From NCBI GenBank assembly GCA_030634675.1, contig DAOWAH010000017.1, forward strand, positions 1-15,290: a DNA stretch of 15,290 bases, read 5' to 3'. Both the position numbers and the translations under genes were made by a program. This document shows, one piece after another, positions 1-7,484 of this stretch. The DNA comes from Fidelibacterota bacterium (lineage in GTDB: Bacteria > Marinisomatota > Marinisomatia > Marinisomatales > TCS56). Below the pieces are notes generated by a model. The model did no database searches. It saw only the letters and a program-made list of their open reading frames with translations, and had not been told where the DNA came from. Numbering within the stretch: the stretch's first letter is position 1; every line of letters begins with the position of its first letter.

Positions 1-50
1 AAACAAGATTGATACATGAGCCTGGGATTAAACAATGAACCCAAAACAAC

Positions 51-56
51 AAGGAG
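51..56 (+). promoter_or_regulatory. Shine-Dalgarno site that fixes the nosZ start
   Basis: AAGGAG lies 7 bases before the ATG at 64. An in-frame ATG at 16 exists but has no such site, and it would put a polar 16-residue extension in front of a well-formed signal peptide. The start at 64 is therefore preferred. Confidence 0.8.
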
Positions 57-63
57 TAACGTC

Positions 64-1947
64 ATGGATATCCGGCGTTTAAACAAAACTCTCGTTTGGC
101 TCTTGTTGCTTTCATTGGCGTTCGGGCTGGTATTTATCGGCTGCGCTAAAGAGCGAGCACCAAGGGGCAGGGGAGGTGTCGAAGCGGGTCGTTCAGATAT
201 TATGGCCGCCGCTTTAAAAACCTACGTGGCTCCGGGCGATATGGATGAATACTATCTGTTCTATAGTGGAGGACACAGTGGACAGATTTTCGTAGCTGGT
301 GTGCCGTCAATGCGTCACATCGCAACGATTCCAGTATTCACCCCATATCCCGGAACCGGTTACGGTTTTGACGACGAAACCAAGGCCATGCTGGGTGGAT
401 ATACCTGGGGTGATTCCCATCATCCGGGTCTCAGTGAGACCAATGGCGACTACGATGGTCGCTGGCTTTTCATTAACGATAATGCCCAGGGCCGGATCGC
501 CCGGATCGACCTGAGCGATTTTAAAACCAAGCAGATCCTGAAAGTACCCAACATCAGTGCCAATCACGGATCATCTTTTGTGACTCCCAATACTGAATAC
601 ATCACCATGGCCACCCGTATGTCAGTTCCAATTCCACAAGGACGATATGCAGACGTGGATAAATATGCCGAAGAATATAATGGTGTCGTGGCAGGTATCA
701 AGGTTGCCGATGATGGCGAAATGTCCCTGGGCTGGGAAGTACTGGTGCCGCCCTTCAATTACGATCTCGGTGATGCTGGTAAACTGATCAGCGATGGCTG
801 GCTGTTTTGGACCTGTTACAACTCAGAACGGGAATTCATTGAAGGCGCCAAGCTGGAAGTTACCGCCTCACAGCGTGATAAGGACTTCGTTCTGACCGTC
901 AACTGGCGCGACGCCGAAGCGGCCGTAAAAGCTGGTAAAGCCAAGATGATTGATGGCGCACCGGTTTTGATGCCCAAGGATATTGCCGGTTCAATCTATT
1001 TCATACCGTTGGCAAAAAGTCCCCATGGTGTGGATGTAGCGCCATCCGGAAAATGGATCGTCGGTTCGGGTAAATTATCCCCGACTACGACTGTTTTCAA
1101 CTGGGAGAAGGCTCTAGCCGCTATGCAAGCCGAGGATTTCGAAGACACCGTCGACGATATTCCGGTTCTGCGCTATGAAGCGGTAATGGAGGCCGAAGTG
1201 GCGGTAGGTCTTGGTCCGTTGCATACCCAGTTTGACAATAAAGGCTTTGCCTACACATCACTATTCGTGGAAAGCGCCGTAGCCAAATGGCGGGTCGGAC
1301 CACCTTGGGATGTGGTGGACAAGATACCTTGCGCTTACAATATTGGTCACCTGGTGACGGCCGAAGGTGAAACCGTCAATCCCGATGGGAATTATCTGGT
1401 TGCGTTAAATAAACTTTCCAAGGGTCGCCATCTCAGTGTGGGACCATCAATTCCGGAAAGTGCCCAGCTGATTGACATCGAAGGTGAACAAATGAAGCTC
1501 CTGTATGATGCCTTCACCGAACCGGAGCCGCATTATGCTGTAATGATTAAAGCGGATAAAATTCAGACTTTCGAAGTTTATAAAAAAGAAAACTCCCACA
1601 ATCCCAATGCGATCTGGAGTGAAGATGAAGTTCGTATCGAACGCAAAGGTAAAAAAGTGGAAGTCTGGATGATTGCGGTTCGATCCTTCTTCTCACCAGA
1701 TGTTATCCGGGTGAACGAAGGTGATCAAGTAACGATCCACATCACCAATATTGAGCAAACCCGGGACGAGCTTCACGGGATGGCCATCAATGATTATAAT
1801 CTGAATATTGTAATCGATCCGGGGGAAACCAAATCAGTAACCTTCAAAGCCAGCAAACCTGGTGTATATGCTTATTACTGCACCAACTTCTGTTCGGCTT
1901 TGCATCAGGAGATGCAGGGTTACTTCCTGGTAAAACCTAAATCATAA
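64..1947 (+). CDS. nosZ: Nitrous oxide reductase, clade II (Sec-type)
   Basis: Periplasmic terminal reductase of N2O respiration (N2O to N2 and water). The 627-residue protein has an N-terminal seven-bladed beta-propeller holding CuZ and a C-terminal cupredoxin domain holding CuA. Seven histidines match the CuZ ligand set: H119 and H120 (DSHHPG), H168 (ANHGS), H321 (SPHGVD), H387 (GPLHTQFD), H429 (NIGHL) and H490 (EPH). The CuA ligands are H571 (DELHGM), C606, C610, H614 and M617, in the pattern CxxxCxxxHxxM. All expected ligands are present, so the enzyme looks intact. The N-terminus has RR at positions 4-5, but the following residues do not fit the Tat consensus and the core from W12 to I25 is strongly hydrophobic, as in Sec-exported clade II enzymes. 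C27 follows FIG, which may be a lipobox with an unusual -3 residue, so membrane anchoring is possible. It heads the nos block. Confidence 0.98.
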   Translation: MDIRRLNKTLVWLLLLSLAFGLVFIGCAKERAPRGRGGVEAGRSDIMAAALKTYVAPGDMDEYYLFYSGGHSGQIFVAGVPSMRHIATIPVFTPYPGTGYGFDDETKAMLGGYTWGDSHHPGLSETNGDYDGRWLFINDNAQGRIARIDLSDFKTKQILKVPNISANHGSSFVTPNTEYITMATRMSVPIPQGRYADVDKYAEEYNGVVAGIKVADDGEMSLGWEVLVPPFNYDLGDAGKLISDGWLFWTCYNSEREFIEGAKLEVTASQRDKDFVLTVNWRDAEAAVKAGKAKMIDGAPVLMPKDIAGSIYFIPLAKSPHGVDVAPSGKWIVGSGKLSPTTTVFNWEKALAAMQAEDFEDTVDDIPVLRYEAVMEAEVAVGLGPLHTQFDNKGFAYTSLFVESAVAKWRVGPPWDVVDKIPCAYNIGHLVTAEGETVNPDGNYLVALNKLSKGRHLSVGPSIPESAQLIDIEGEQMKLLYDAFTEPEPHYAVMIKADKIQTFEVYKKENSHNPNAIWSEDEVRIERKGKKVEVWMIAVRSFFSPDVIRVNEGDQVTIHITNIEQTRDELHGMAINDYNLNIVIDPGETKSVTFKASKPGVYAYYCTNFCSALHQEMQGYFLVKPKS

Positions 1948-1952
1948 ATCTG

Positions 1953-1981
1953 GTTGATCCGGGAAAATTACCCGGATCAAC
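1953..1981 (+). other. Perfect intercistronic hairpin after nosZ
   Basis: GTTGATCCGGG (1953-1963) and CCCGGATCAAC (1971-1981) form a perfect 11-bp stem with a 7-base loop. It starts 6 bases after the nosZ stop and ends just before the ribosome site of the next gene. There is no T-run, so full termination is unlikely. It could stabilise the nosZ message 3' end, cause partial attenuation, or mask the downstream GGAG when folded. Confidence 0.7.
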
Positions 1982-1993
1982 ATTGGAGACGTC

Positions 1994-2614
1994 ATGAAGA
2001 AGTATATCGATTGGGTAAGCCAGTTCTTGAATAAACAGTTGAATCTGCAATCACGCATATTAGTGATTCTGGCAGCACTGATAATCATTCCCACTTTTTT
2101 CCTGCCTCTGTGGAGTATGGAGTTCTGGTCTTATCAGTATCCTGAGGGTCTGGATCTGTACATTCACAGCCAAAAGCTGGAAAGCGGGAATGACGGTGCT
2201 GATCTGCTGGAAATCAATATTCTCAACCACTACATCGGAATGAAAGCAATTGAAGCCGAAGATTTCACCGAATTCAAATGGATTCCACTGGCGTTATTGA
2301 TTTTTATCTTTATCGCCTTTCGAGCCGCCGTATTCGGTAAAATGGGAAAGGCGGTGGATGCCTTTTTCCTGTTTGTCTATTTCGGTATCTATTCCATGTG
2401 GACGTTCTGGTACCGGCTGTATTCCTACGGACATAATCTGGATCCCAAGGCCGCGGTGCGGCTGGAACCGTTTATGCCACCAGTGTTCGGATACAAACCG
2501 GTTGGTCAATTCAAGGTCTGGAGTTACCCGGAAGTGGGTGGCTATTTACTGGTCGTTTTCGCAGTACTTCTGGTGCTGGCTATGTGGCTGTCGCGGAACG
2601 AAGAAGCCCTTTGA
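1994..2614 (+). CDS. Four-helix membrane protein downstream of nosZ (NosB-like position)
   Basis: This 206-residue protein has four predicted membrane segments (about 22-40, 95-115, 121-141 and 181-199) and a periplasmic-looking stretch between the first two. That stretch contains the motif LNHYIGM (77-83) with H79; H58 and H147 are other candidate metal or haem ligands. GGAG at 1985-1988 supports the ATG. Clade II nos clusters typically have a membrane protein, called NosB in epsilonproteobacteria, directly after nosZ. The position matches, but I cannot confirm sequence homology, so no symbol is given. A role in NosZ maturation, copper handling or electron supply is plausible from context only. 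Confidence 0.85.
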   Translation: MKKYIDWVSQFLNKQLNLQSRILVILAALIIIPTFFLPLWSMEFWSYQYPEGLDLYIHSQKLESGNDGADLLEINILNHYIGMKAIEAEDFTEFKWIPLALLIFIFIAFRAAVFGKMGKAVDAFFLFVYFGIYSMWTFWYRLYSYGHNLDPKAAVRLEPFMPPVFGYKPVGQFKVWSYPEVGGYLLVVFAVLLVLAMWLSRNEEAL

Positions 2615-2663
2615 CCGATGTACTATACCTACCAATATTGATGATGTTAACGGAGGAATCTGT

Positions 2664-3053
2664 ATGAAAAAATATGCCTTAATTATCCTCATGATTTTGG
2701 CCACATTCGCTCTAGCACAGGATAAACCTGTTGATTGGAATGCAAGATGTGATGCCAAAGTCGCGGAAATCGAAGACCTGATTGGAATTCTCGGTCCGGT
2801 TGTTACTTATTTAACCGAAGCGTTTGAGAAAAATACTTTCACGGAAACGACAACCGAAGAATGGGGAGATGCGGTTACTCAGTTTACCTATGCTAATAAA
2901 TACTATGACCTTGCTAAAGGCTGGATGAAAGATGGGAAATTTAATAAACTGACCTATCTGAAACTGGAAGAATCCTGGCAGTATTATGTTAAGACCGGCG
3001 TGGCCGGTCTGCGCGCAAAGAGCATGGTAGATCACGAGTTAGGAGTAGAGTAA
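2664..3053 (+). CDS. Small secreted helical protein in the nos operon
   Basis: This 129-residue protein begins with a clear signal peptide (residues 1 to about 19, ending ALAQ). GGAGG sits 7 bases before the ATG, which rules out the longer in-frame extension that would overlap the previous gene. The mature part is about 110 residues, acidic and aromatic-rich with a likely helical pattern, and has one cysteine (C29) and one histidine near the C-terminus (H124). I do not recognise a family. Its place between the nosZ partner membrane protein and nosD suggests a periplasmic accessory role in N2O reduction, possibly binding NosZ or a metal, but no catalytic motif is visible. Confidence 0.8.
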   Translation: MKKYALIILMILATFALAQDKPVDWNARCDAKVAEIEDLIGILGPVVTYLTEAFEKNTFTETTTEEWGDAVTQFTYANKYYDLAKGWMKDGKFNKLTYLKLEESWQYYVKTGVAGLRAKSMVDHELGVE

Positions 3054-3060
3054 AATCAGT

Positions 3061-3084
3061 GGGGGCGGACTTGGTTCCGCCCCC
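3061..3084 (+). other. Strong GC hairpin in front of nosD (terminator or translational control)
   Basis: GGGGGCGGA (3061-3069) pairs perfectly with TCCGCCCCC (3076-3084) around a 6-base loop. It begins 7 bases after the upstream stop and ends 8 bases before the TTG start of nosD. The sequence after it (CAAACATTTTG) has only four consecutive T, so it is a weak candidate for intrinsic termination. It occupies the place where the nosD ribosome site should be. Confidence 0.7.
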
Positions 3085-3092
3085 CAAACATT

Positions 3093-4445
3093 TTGAAAGT
3101 AATTAGATACATATCAATTGCTCTGATTATCCTGACGGTCGTACCGGGCAGGGACTGGCCTGCCAGTTCCGGTGCTAACCTGCAGGAAATCATCGACGGG
3201 ATGGTCGATGGCGACCGACTTCTGATCGGGCCGGGCAAATATAGCGGCGCTATCGTCGTGGATCGGCAGATTGAAATTATTGGTGAAGATTATCCCTTCA
3301 TCAATGGTGAAAAACAGCTAGATGCGGTTTTAATTACCGCTGATAGTGTCTCGGTCAGTGGACTGGAAATTCAGTGGAGTGGAACCCGGCTTTTGGAAGA
3401 TGAATCCGGGATTAAAATCGAAGGTGATTTTGTTACCATTGAAAATTGCCGGATCATTAACACCCTCCATGGTATTTATGTCAAAGGTGGCAAACAGGTC
3501 ACCTTGCGCAATAATTTGATCAAAGGAAGAGTCGATTTGCAAACGGCCCTCCGTGGTAACGGTATCCATATCTGGTACAGTCGCGATAATCTGTTGGACG
3601 GGAATGAAATTAATTTTACCCGTGATGGGATTTATTTTTCTTTTGTCGACGAAACCAAAGTCATCGGGAATTATGTCCATGACGTGCGGTACGGCTTACA
3701 CTACATGTATTCAGATGATAATCGCTTTACAGGGAATCGGTTCGAGCAGAATGTAGCCGGGGCCGCCCTGATGTATTCCCAGCGAATTCATTTCAACAGC
3801 AATATTTTTGCCCACAACCGCGGTTACCGGGCATACGGTGTACTTTATCAATCTTGTGATTTCTGCACCGCTTACGACAACCTTATTATCGATAATACAC
3901 GCGGAGTCTTTTTCAGCGATTCCAATTTTAACGAGCTGTGGAATAATGATATCGTCGAAAATGATATTGCTGTTCAAATTAACGCCAACTGCGAAGATAA
4001 TAAGATCTACAGCAATAATTTCCTGGAAAATTTGAGCGGTCTGGTGGTTGATGCCAAAGGCTTCCCAAATTACTGGGCTGATGAGGGTCTCGGCAATTAC
4101 TGGACTAATTATCGGGGCTACGATCTGGATGATAATCAGATTGGCGATTATTCCCACAAACTACAGAATGTATTCGAATATCTGGAAGTGGACTACCCGG
4201 AAGTGCGTTTGTATTTATTCAGTCCGGCGGCCCAGGCACTGGAAGTGGCTGAGCGAACCTTTCCGATTTTACTGGTCACCGATAAAGAAGATCCGTTCCC
4301 ACAGATGTGGCCAGTCGAAAATGAAAATGTGCCATGGACAGCCTATGGCAATACTACTACACGTCAGGCCAGCTTTCCGCTTGCCGTATTCTATTTGCTG
4401 TTAACAGGAATACCAGTCGCCTTAATTCGAAAATTCAGAAAATGA
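3093..4445 (+). CDS. nosD: NosD, periplasmic copper-centre maturation protein
   Basis: NosD is a periplasmic right-handed parallel beta-helix protein that works with the NosFY ABC transporter in CuZ assembly. The 450-residue product starts with a signal-peptide-like segment (about 4-17). It then shows the NosD/CASH repeat pattern of turns such as GNxI, DNxI and ENCRI, with many G-N/D-N steps between about residues 30 and 330. It ends with a hydrophobic segment (about 428-443) and a basic tail, which may anchor it in the membrane. The start is TTG at 3093; no Shine-Dalgarno site is seen, and the next ATG in frame lies beyond the signal peptide. The stop overlaps the nosF ATG (ATGA), pointing to translational coupling. 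The length fits the family. Confidence 0.93.
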   Translation: MKVIRYISIALIILTVVPGRDWPASSGANLQEIIDGMVDGDRLLIGPGKYSGAIVVDRQIEIIGEDYPFINGEKQLDAVLITADSVSVSGLEIQWSGTRLLEDESGIKIEGDFVTIENCRIINTLHGIYVKGGKQVTLRNNLIKGRVDLQTALRGNGIHIWYSRDNLLDGNEINFTRDGIYFSFVDETKVIGNYVHDVRYGLHYMYSDDNRFTGNRFEQNVAGAALMYSQRIHFNSNIFAHNRGYRAYGVLYQSCDFCTAYDNLIIDNTRGVFFSDSNFNELWNNDIVENDIAVQINANCEDNKIYSNNFLENLSGLVVDAKGFPNYWADEGLGNYWTNYRGYDLDDNQIGDYSHKLQNVFEYLEVDYPEVRLYLFSPAAQALEVAERTFPILLVTDKEDPFPQMWPVENENVPWTAYGNTTTRQASFPLAVFYLLLTGIPVALIRKFRK

Positions 4446-5341
4446 TTGAGCTACTTCAATTCGAAAAATATTACGGCAAGTTCCGTGCTGTGCAACCTAC
4501 TAGTTTTACGATTGCGCAAGGCGAAGTATTTGGCCTGCTGGGTCCTAATGGCAGTGGGAAAAGTACCATTATCAAAGCGATTGTCGGTTTACTAAAGCCT
4601 AATCGTGGAAAAATATTAATTAATGGCGTAGATCTAACTAATGATCCCGTGGCTGGCCAACGCCTGATTTCCTACATTCCCCAGCGGATCAGTATGCCCC
4701 ACAACCTGACTGGCAAGGAGGTGTTAGAATTCTATGCCCGCCTGCGGGATTGTGATCCTGCGCGGGTGGATAATGTGCTGGAATTGACCAGACTGGCCGA
4801 ACATCGCGATAAATATGTGGGGGAATATTCCGGCGGACTGTTGCAGCGGTTGGGACTGGCGGTTGCTATCATCGGAGAAACACCGATTCTGATTTTAGAT
4901 GAACCGACCCTAAATCTGGATCCCCGTGGGATGAAATTATTGCGTCAGTTTGTGCAAAAGCGAAAAGTAAAAGGCGCCACCATTCTGTTTGCTTCCCATA
5001 TTCTGGCAGATGCGGAATCGTTCGCCGACCGGGTGGGGATCATGGTGGAAGGCCAACTGGTCCGGGTCGATCAGGTGGATACCCTGCACCGGGAAATTCA
5101 AGACCGGACGACGGTGGTACTTAAGATCGCAGAACGAAAAGAAAAATTACTGGCAGAAGCTACTAAATCCGGTGCCAGTCGCGTCTGGTTTGAAAATGGT
5201 GATCTGCGCTTTATTGCCCCGATGGATCAGCGATTGGCGGTTTTACAGGCACTGGATAGTGCCGGTGCCACAATCGACCAGTTTGCTACCGAAACGCCCA
5301 AACTGGATACATTGATACTGGAGCATTTTGGCGAGGATTAG
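4442..5341 (+). CDS. nosF: NosF, ABC transporter ATPase
   Basis: Cytoplasmic ATPase of the NosDFY system, which powers maturation of the copper sites of NosZ. The 299-residue protein has Walker A GPNGSGKST (34-42), a Q-loop glutamine at 81, a signature SGGLLQR (130-136), Walker B ILILDEP with catalytic E154, a D-loop around 157-160 and the switch H186. All motifs are intact. A C-terminal extension of about 95 residues follows the nucleotide-binding domain, as is usual for NosF/CcmA-like ATPases. The start at 4442 overlaps the nosD stop by four bases and gives the normal family N-terminus. A longer in-frame start at 4334 would add 36 residues inside nosD and is rejected. Confidence 0.96.
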   Translation: MIELLQFEKYYGKFRAVQPTSFTIAQGEVFGLLGPNGSGKSTIIKAIVGLLKPNRGKILINGVDLTNDPVAGQRLISYIPQRISMPHNLTGKEVLEFYARLRDCDPARVDNVLELTRLAEHRDKYVGEYSGGLLQRLGLAVAIIGETPILILDEPTLNLDPRGMKLLRQFVQKRKVKGATILFASHILADAESFADRVGIMVEGQLVRVDQVDTLHREIQDRTTVVLKIAERKEKLLAEATKSGASRVWFENGDLRFIAPMDQRLAVLQALDSAGATIDQFATETPKLDTLILEHFGED

Positions 5342-5347
5342 GGAATC

Positions 5348-6088
5348 ATGAAAGGATTGCTTAGAATTATCATTATTTTTGTCGCCGGACTGCTAGTTTT
5401 CAGCTGTGCCGGCGGCAACGAGGTGGAAATTGCTTTCGGGATCGACAATTGCCAATCCTGCAATATGGTGATCGATCAACCCAAAGAGGCGGCCGGGCTG
5501 ATAACCGGTGGTGTATTCTATCCGTTTTGCAATCCGATTTGCATGATACATGCAGTCAATCAGCTGAAAAATGCACAGTTAAAGCCGCTACTGGTTTATA
5601 TCAGCGACTATGAAGCCGGTGGTCTTATTCGCGCCAGTGGAGCTACTTTCTTCGTTGGTCAAATTCGGACGGTAATGGATTATGGTGTGGTGGCCTTTGC
5701 CAATCGCAACTCTGCCGATGCTTTGGCCAGGTCATATTCGGGGGAATTGTTAAGTTACAATGAATTCCGATCTCGTTACGAAAATCCTGACAAGATTTTC
5801 ACGCTTAAAATCACCGCAGTTGGCATCTCGCCGGCCAAAATTCTGGCTGATAAAGGCGATGTTATCGCCTTCAAATTTGATTACCAATTGGAAACAATCG
5901 ATGAACTATTAATTCACGGATATGATGACATTGGACCGATCAAGCTGAAAGCCGGTGTCGACGGTGTAATTGTTAAATTTATTGCCGACAAACCGGGCGC
6001 TGGATTTCCAATGGAATTAAGAAACCAGCAGGGATTCAGCAGTCGCCTGGTGGTGCAGGGCGCACACACCATAGAAGAGGCTTTATGA
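5348..6088 (+). CDS. nosL: NosL copper chaperone with C-terminal cupredoxin-like domain
   Basis: NosL is an outer or periplasmic lipoprotein that binds Cu(I) and delivers it to apo-NosZ. The signal peptide ends VFSC with C20 as the lipid-modified cysteine. The NosL part covers about residues 25-145 and carries the metal motif CQSCNM (35-40) and a second Cys/Met/His cluster, CNPICMIH (61-68). The family is usually near 160-190 residues; this one has 246. The extra part (about 150-239) reads like a cupredoxin beta-sandwich of the kind at the end of NosZ: strand pattern FTLKITAVGISPAKI, then DELLIHG with H190. The CxxxCxxxHxxM loop expected later is absent and is replaced by a GAGFPMEL stretch with M222. 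It is therefore a degenerate or modified copper domain. The gene is 6 bases after nosF and overlaps nosY by ATGA. Confidence 0.9.
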   Translation: MKGLLRIIIIFVAGLLVFSCAGGNEVEIAFGIDNCQSCNMVIDQPKEAAGLITGGVFYPFCNPICMIHAVNQLKNAQLKPLLVYISDYEAGGLIRASGATFFVGQIRTVMDYGVVAFANRNSADALARSYSGELLSYNEFRSRYENPDKIFTLKITAVGISPAKILADKGDVIAFKFDYQLETIDELLIHGYDDIGPIKLKAGVDGVIVKFIADKPGAGFPMELRNQQGFSSRLVVQGAHTIEEAL

Positions 6089-6912
6089 ACTCGATCGGAC
6101 TGATAGCTGGACAGGAAATTCGATTGAATCTGCGCAACAAGTGGGTCCTGTCATTTGCTATTCTGTTTACGGTACTGACCCTGGGATTGGCTTATTTCGG
6201 CATGGTAACCTCAGGTTATTCCGGCTTCCAGGATTTCCGCCGTACCTCCGCCAGCATCATCAATCTGACGGCTTATCTGGTGCCGCTGTTTGCCCTGTTA
6301 ATGGGCGTTTTCAGCTTCATTTCCAACAAGGAATATTTCGAACTGTTAGTGACCCAACCGGTTTCCCGCAGTCAAATCATGCTTGGGAAATACGGTGGCC
6401 TGCTGGTAGCCCTGTTAACGGCTACGGTGGCCGGATTCGGTATCCCCGGTGTGATTTCAGCGCTAGTGATCGGATCGGCCGGCGCCAGCCGCTACCTCGC
6501 GGTGGTGGGGCTGTCGTTCCTGCTGGCAGCCAGTTTTTTATCAATAGCCATGTTGATTGCGATTGCCTTCAAACGGCAACTAACGGCAGTGGGAACAGCA
6601 TTGGGAGTCTGGTTTTTCTTCATCATGTTTTATGATCTAGTGGTCATATCCATGACTCTCTATTTGAAGAAAAGCGTGCTTCAATATGTACTGGTATTTG
6701 CCCTGCTTGGCAATCCGGTGGACATGGTGCGGGTGATGTCCCTGTTGAGCGTGGGAGGAACAACCGTATTTGGCCCGGCCGGCGCCACATTGATCAAGAT
6801 TTTCGGTAGTACCGGTACGATATCGCTGCTATTTACCGGCGTATTGCTGCTGTGGATTGTGCTACCGCTGGCACTCGCCATCTTTATGTTCCGGAGACAG
6901 GACTTGACCTGA
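6085..6912 (+). CDS. nosY: NosY, ABC transporter permease
   Basis: Membrane subunit of the NosDFY transporter, an ABC-2 type permease. The 275-residue protein has six predicted membrane helices (about 20-40, 60-80, 105-130, 137-162, 168-192 and 250-270). It carries the conserved NosY features: KEYFELLVTQPVSRSQIMLGK (about 82-102) in the coupling region, and LGNPVDMVRV (208-217) before the last periplasmic segment. It starts on an ATGA overlap with nosL and its stop shares one base with the next ATG, so nosD-F-L-Y and the following small gene appear to be co-translated. Length and motifs fit the family fully. Confidence 0.95.
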   Translation: MNSIGLIAGQEIRLNLRNKWVLSFAILFTVLTLGLAYFGMVTSGYSGFQDFRRTSASIINLTAYLVPLFALLMGVFSFISNKEYFELLVTQPVSRSQIMLGKYGGLLVALLTATVAGFGIPGVISALVIGSAGASRYLAVVGLSFLLAASFLSIAMLIAIAFKRQLTAVGTALGVWFFFIMFYDLVVISMTLYLKKSVLQYVLVFALLGNPVDMVRVMSLLSVGGTTVFGPAGATLIKIFGSTGTISLLFTGVLLLWIVLPLALAIFMFRRQDLT

Positions 6913-7295
6913 TGTTTTTCCTTCGTACCAGATCAATCTTTGCCACTCTGTTGGGCCTAGGGTTTGCGTTACAATTGGGCCTGCAGAGCATTCCGCTGGT
7001 ATCGCTTTATCACACGGAGGATGGCACGGTCTGTACCTGCGGTTGCACCGATCTGAATTATGGAGATGAAGAGGGCGGCGAAGGCTGCGACCCAATGGGC
7101 TGTAACATGCTCTGCCTCTGCGATCAGGATCATGAAAAACGGGTGGAATTTTCATCGTTTCAGTTACCTGATTATTATTTTGAAATCCAGCAATCAAATT
7201 TTGGTGTTCAAGAATTTCACTATCTTATAACTCCGACATTAATTTCTACTGAGTTTGGGTTTACGTATAAGATATACCATCCTCCCCAGGATTAA
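6912..7295 (+). CDS. Small exported Cys-rich protein, coupled to nosY
   Basis: This 127-residue protein starts at the ATG that shares its first base with the nosY stop (TGATG), a sign of translational coupling. It has a basic N-terminus and a hydrophobic segment (about 9-31), giving an export signal or anchor. It then has a cysteine cluster: C41-x-C43-x-C45, C59, and C64-xxx-C68-x-C70, with M62, M66, H34 and H74 nearby. Seven Cys within 30 residues, together with acidic residues and Met, suggest metal binding, most simply copper given the operon. The C-terminal half has no Cys and is rich in aromatic residues. I do not recognise a family. Disulfide-stabilised or iron-sulfur roles are alternatives. 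Confidence 0.82.
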   Translation: MFFLRTRSIFATLLGLGFALQLGLQSIPLVSLYHTEDGTVCTCGCTDLNYGDEEGGEGCDPMGCNMLCLCDQDHEKRVEFSSFQLPDYYFEIQQSNFGVQEFHYLITPTLISTEFGFTYKIYHPPQD

Positions 7296-7318
7296 ATAAT
7301 CCCCGTCAGGGGATTATT
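7295..7318 (+). terminator. Hairpin at the end of the nos block
   Basis: AATAATCCCC (7295-7304), loop GTCA, and GGGGATTATT (7309-7318) form a perfect 10-bp stem that begins in the stop codon of the Cys-rich gene. The 3' arm ends in a T-rich stretch but lacks a clean U-tract, so termination efficiency is uncertain. Its place at the end of the coupled genes supports a terminator role. Confidence 0.65.
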
Positions 7319-7484
7319 CAATCCCAACTATTCCGGCACAAGCCGGACTACAACTGAATAATCGATTCGACCCGTCAATCATGTAGAATCTACTTGTGAC
7401 GGATTGATTCCAAACTAAGCTGCAACGAGATATTGAAATTATCGTTAAGCAAACATTCAAATAATTTAATGGAATGAGAAGCTA
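7296..7484 (+). promoter_or_regulatory. Non-coding leader between the two gene blocks, with stacked hairpins
   Basis: Besides the terminator-like hairpin, two further structures are seen. TCCGGC (7332-7337) pairs with GCCGGA (7342-7347). CCGTCA (7372-7377) with TGACGG (7397-7402) encloses an inner GTAG/CTAC pair (7383-7386, 7390-7393). The last 80 bases are AT-rich and probably contain the promoter of the tlpA-like gene, but I could not fix -35/-10 boxes. No open frame with an export signal or recognisable domain is present. Confidence 0.5.

Noticed and set aside
16..63. Upstream in-frame ATG for nosZ
   Set aside because: No ribosome site, and it adds a polar extension before a complete signal peptide; the ATG at 64 has AAGGAG at ideal spacing.
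1..63. FNR/NnrR-type box (TTGATACATGAGC) upstream of nosZ
   Set aside because: Only the left half-site resembles TTGAT; the right half does not match ATCAA.
2358..2663. Long N-terminal extension of the small secreted protein
   Set aside because: It overlaps the membrane protein gene in another frame and would bury a clear signal peptide that has its own GGAGG site.
4334..4441. Upstream start for nosF
   Set aside because: It lies inside nosD, and the family N-terminus and ATGA overlap match position 4442.
7403..7484. Sigma-70 or Bacteroidota-type promoter before the tlpA-like gene (TTGAAA at 7433, TAATTT at 7462)
   Set aside because: Spacing (23 bases) fits neither model; AT-rich chance matches cannot be excluded.
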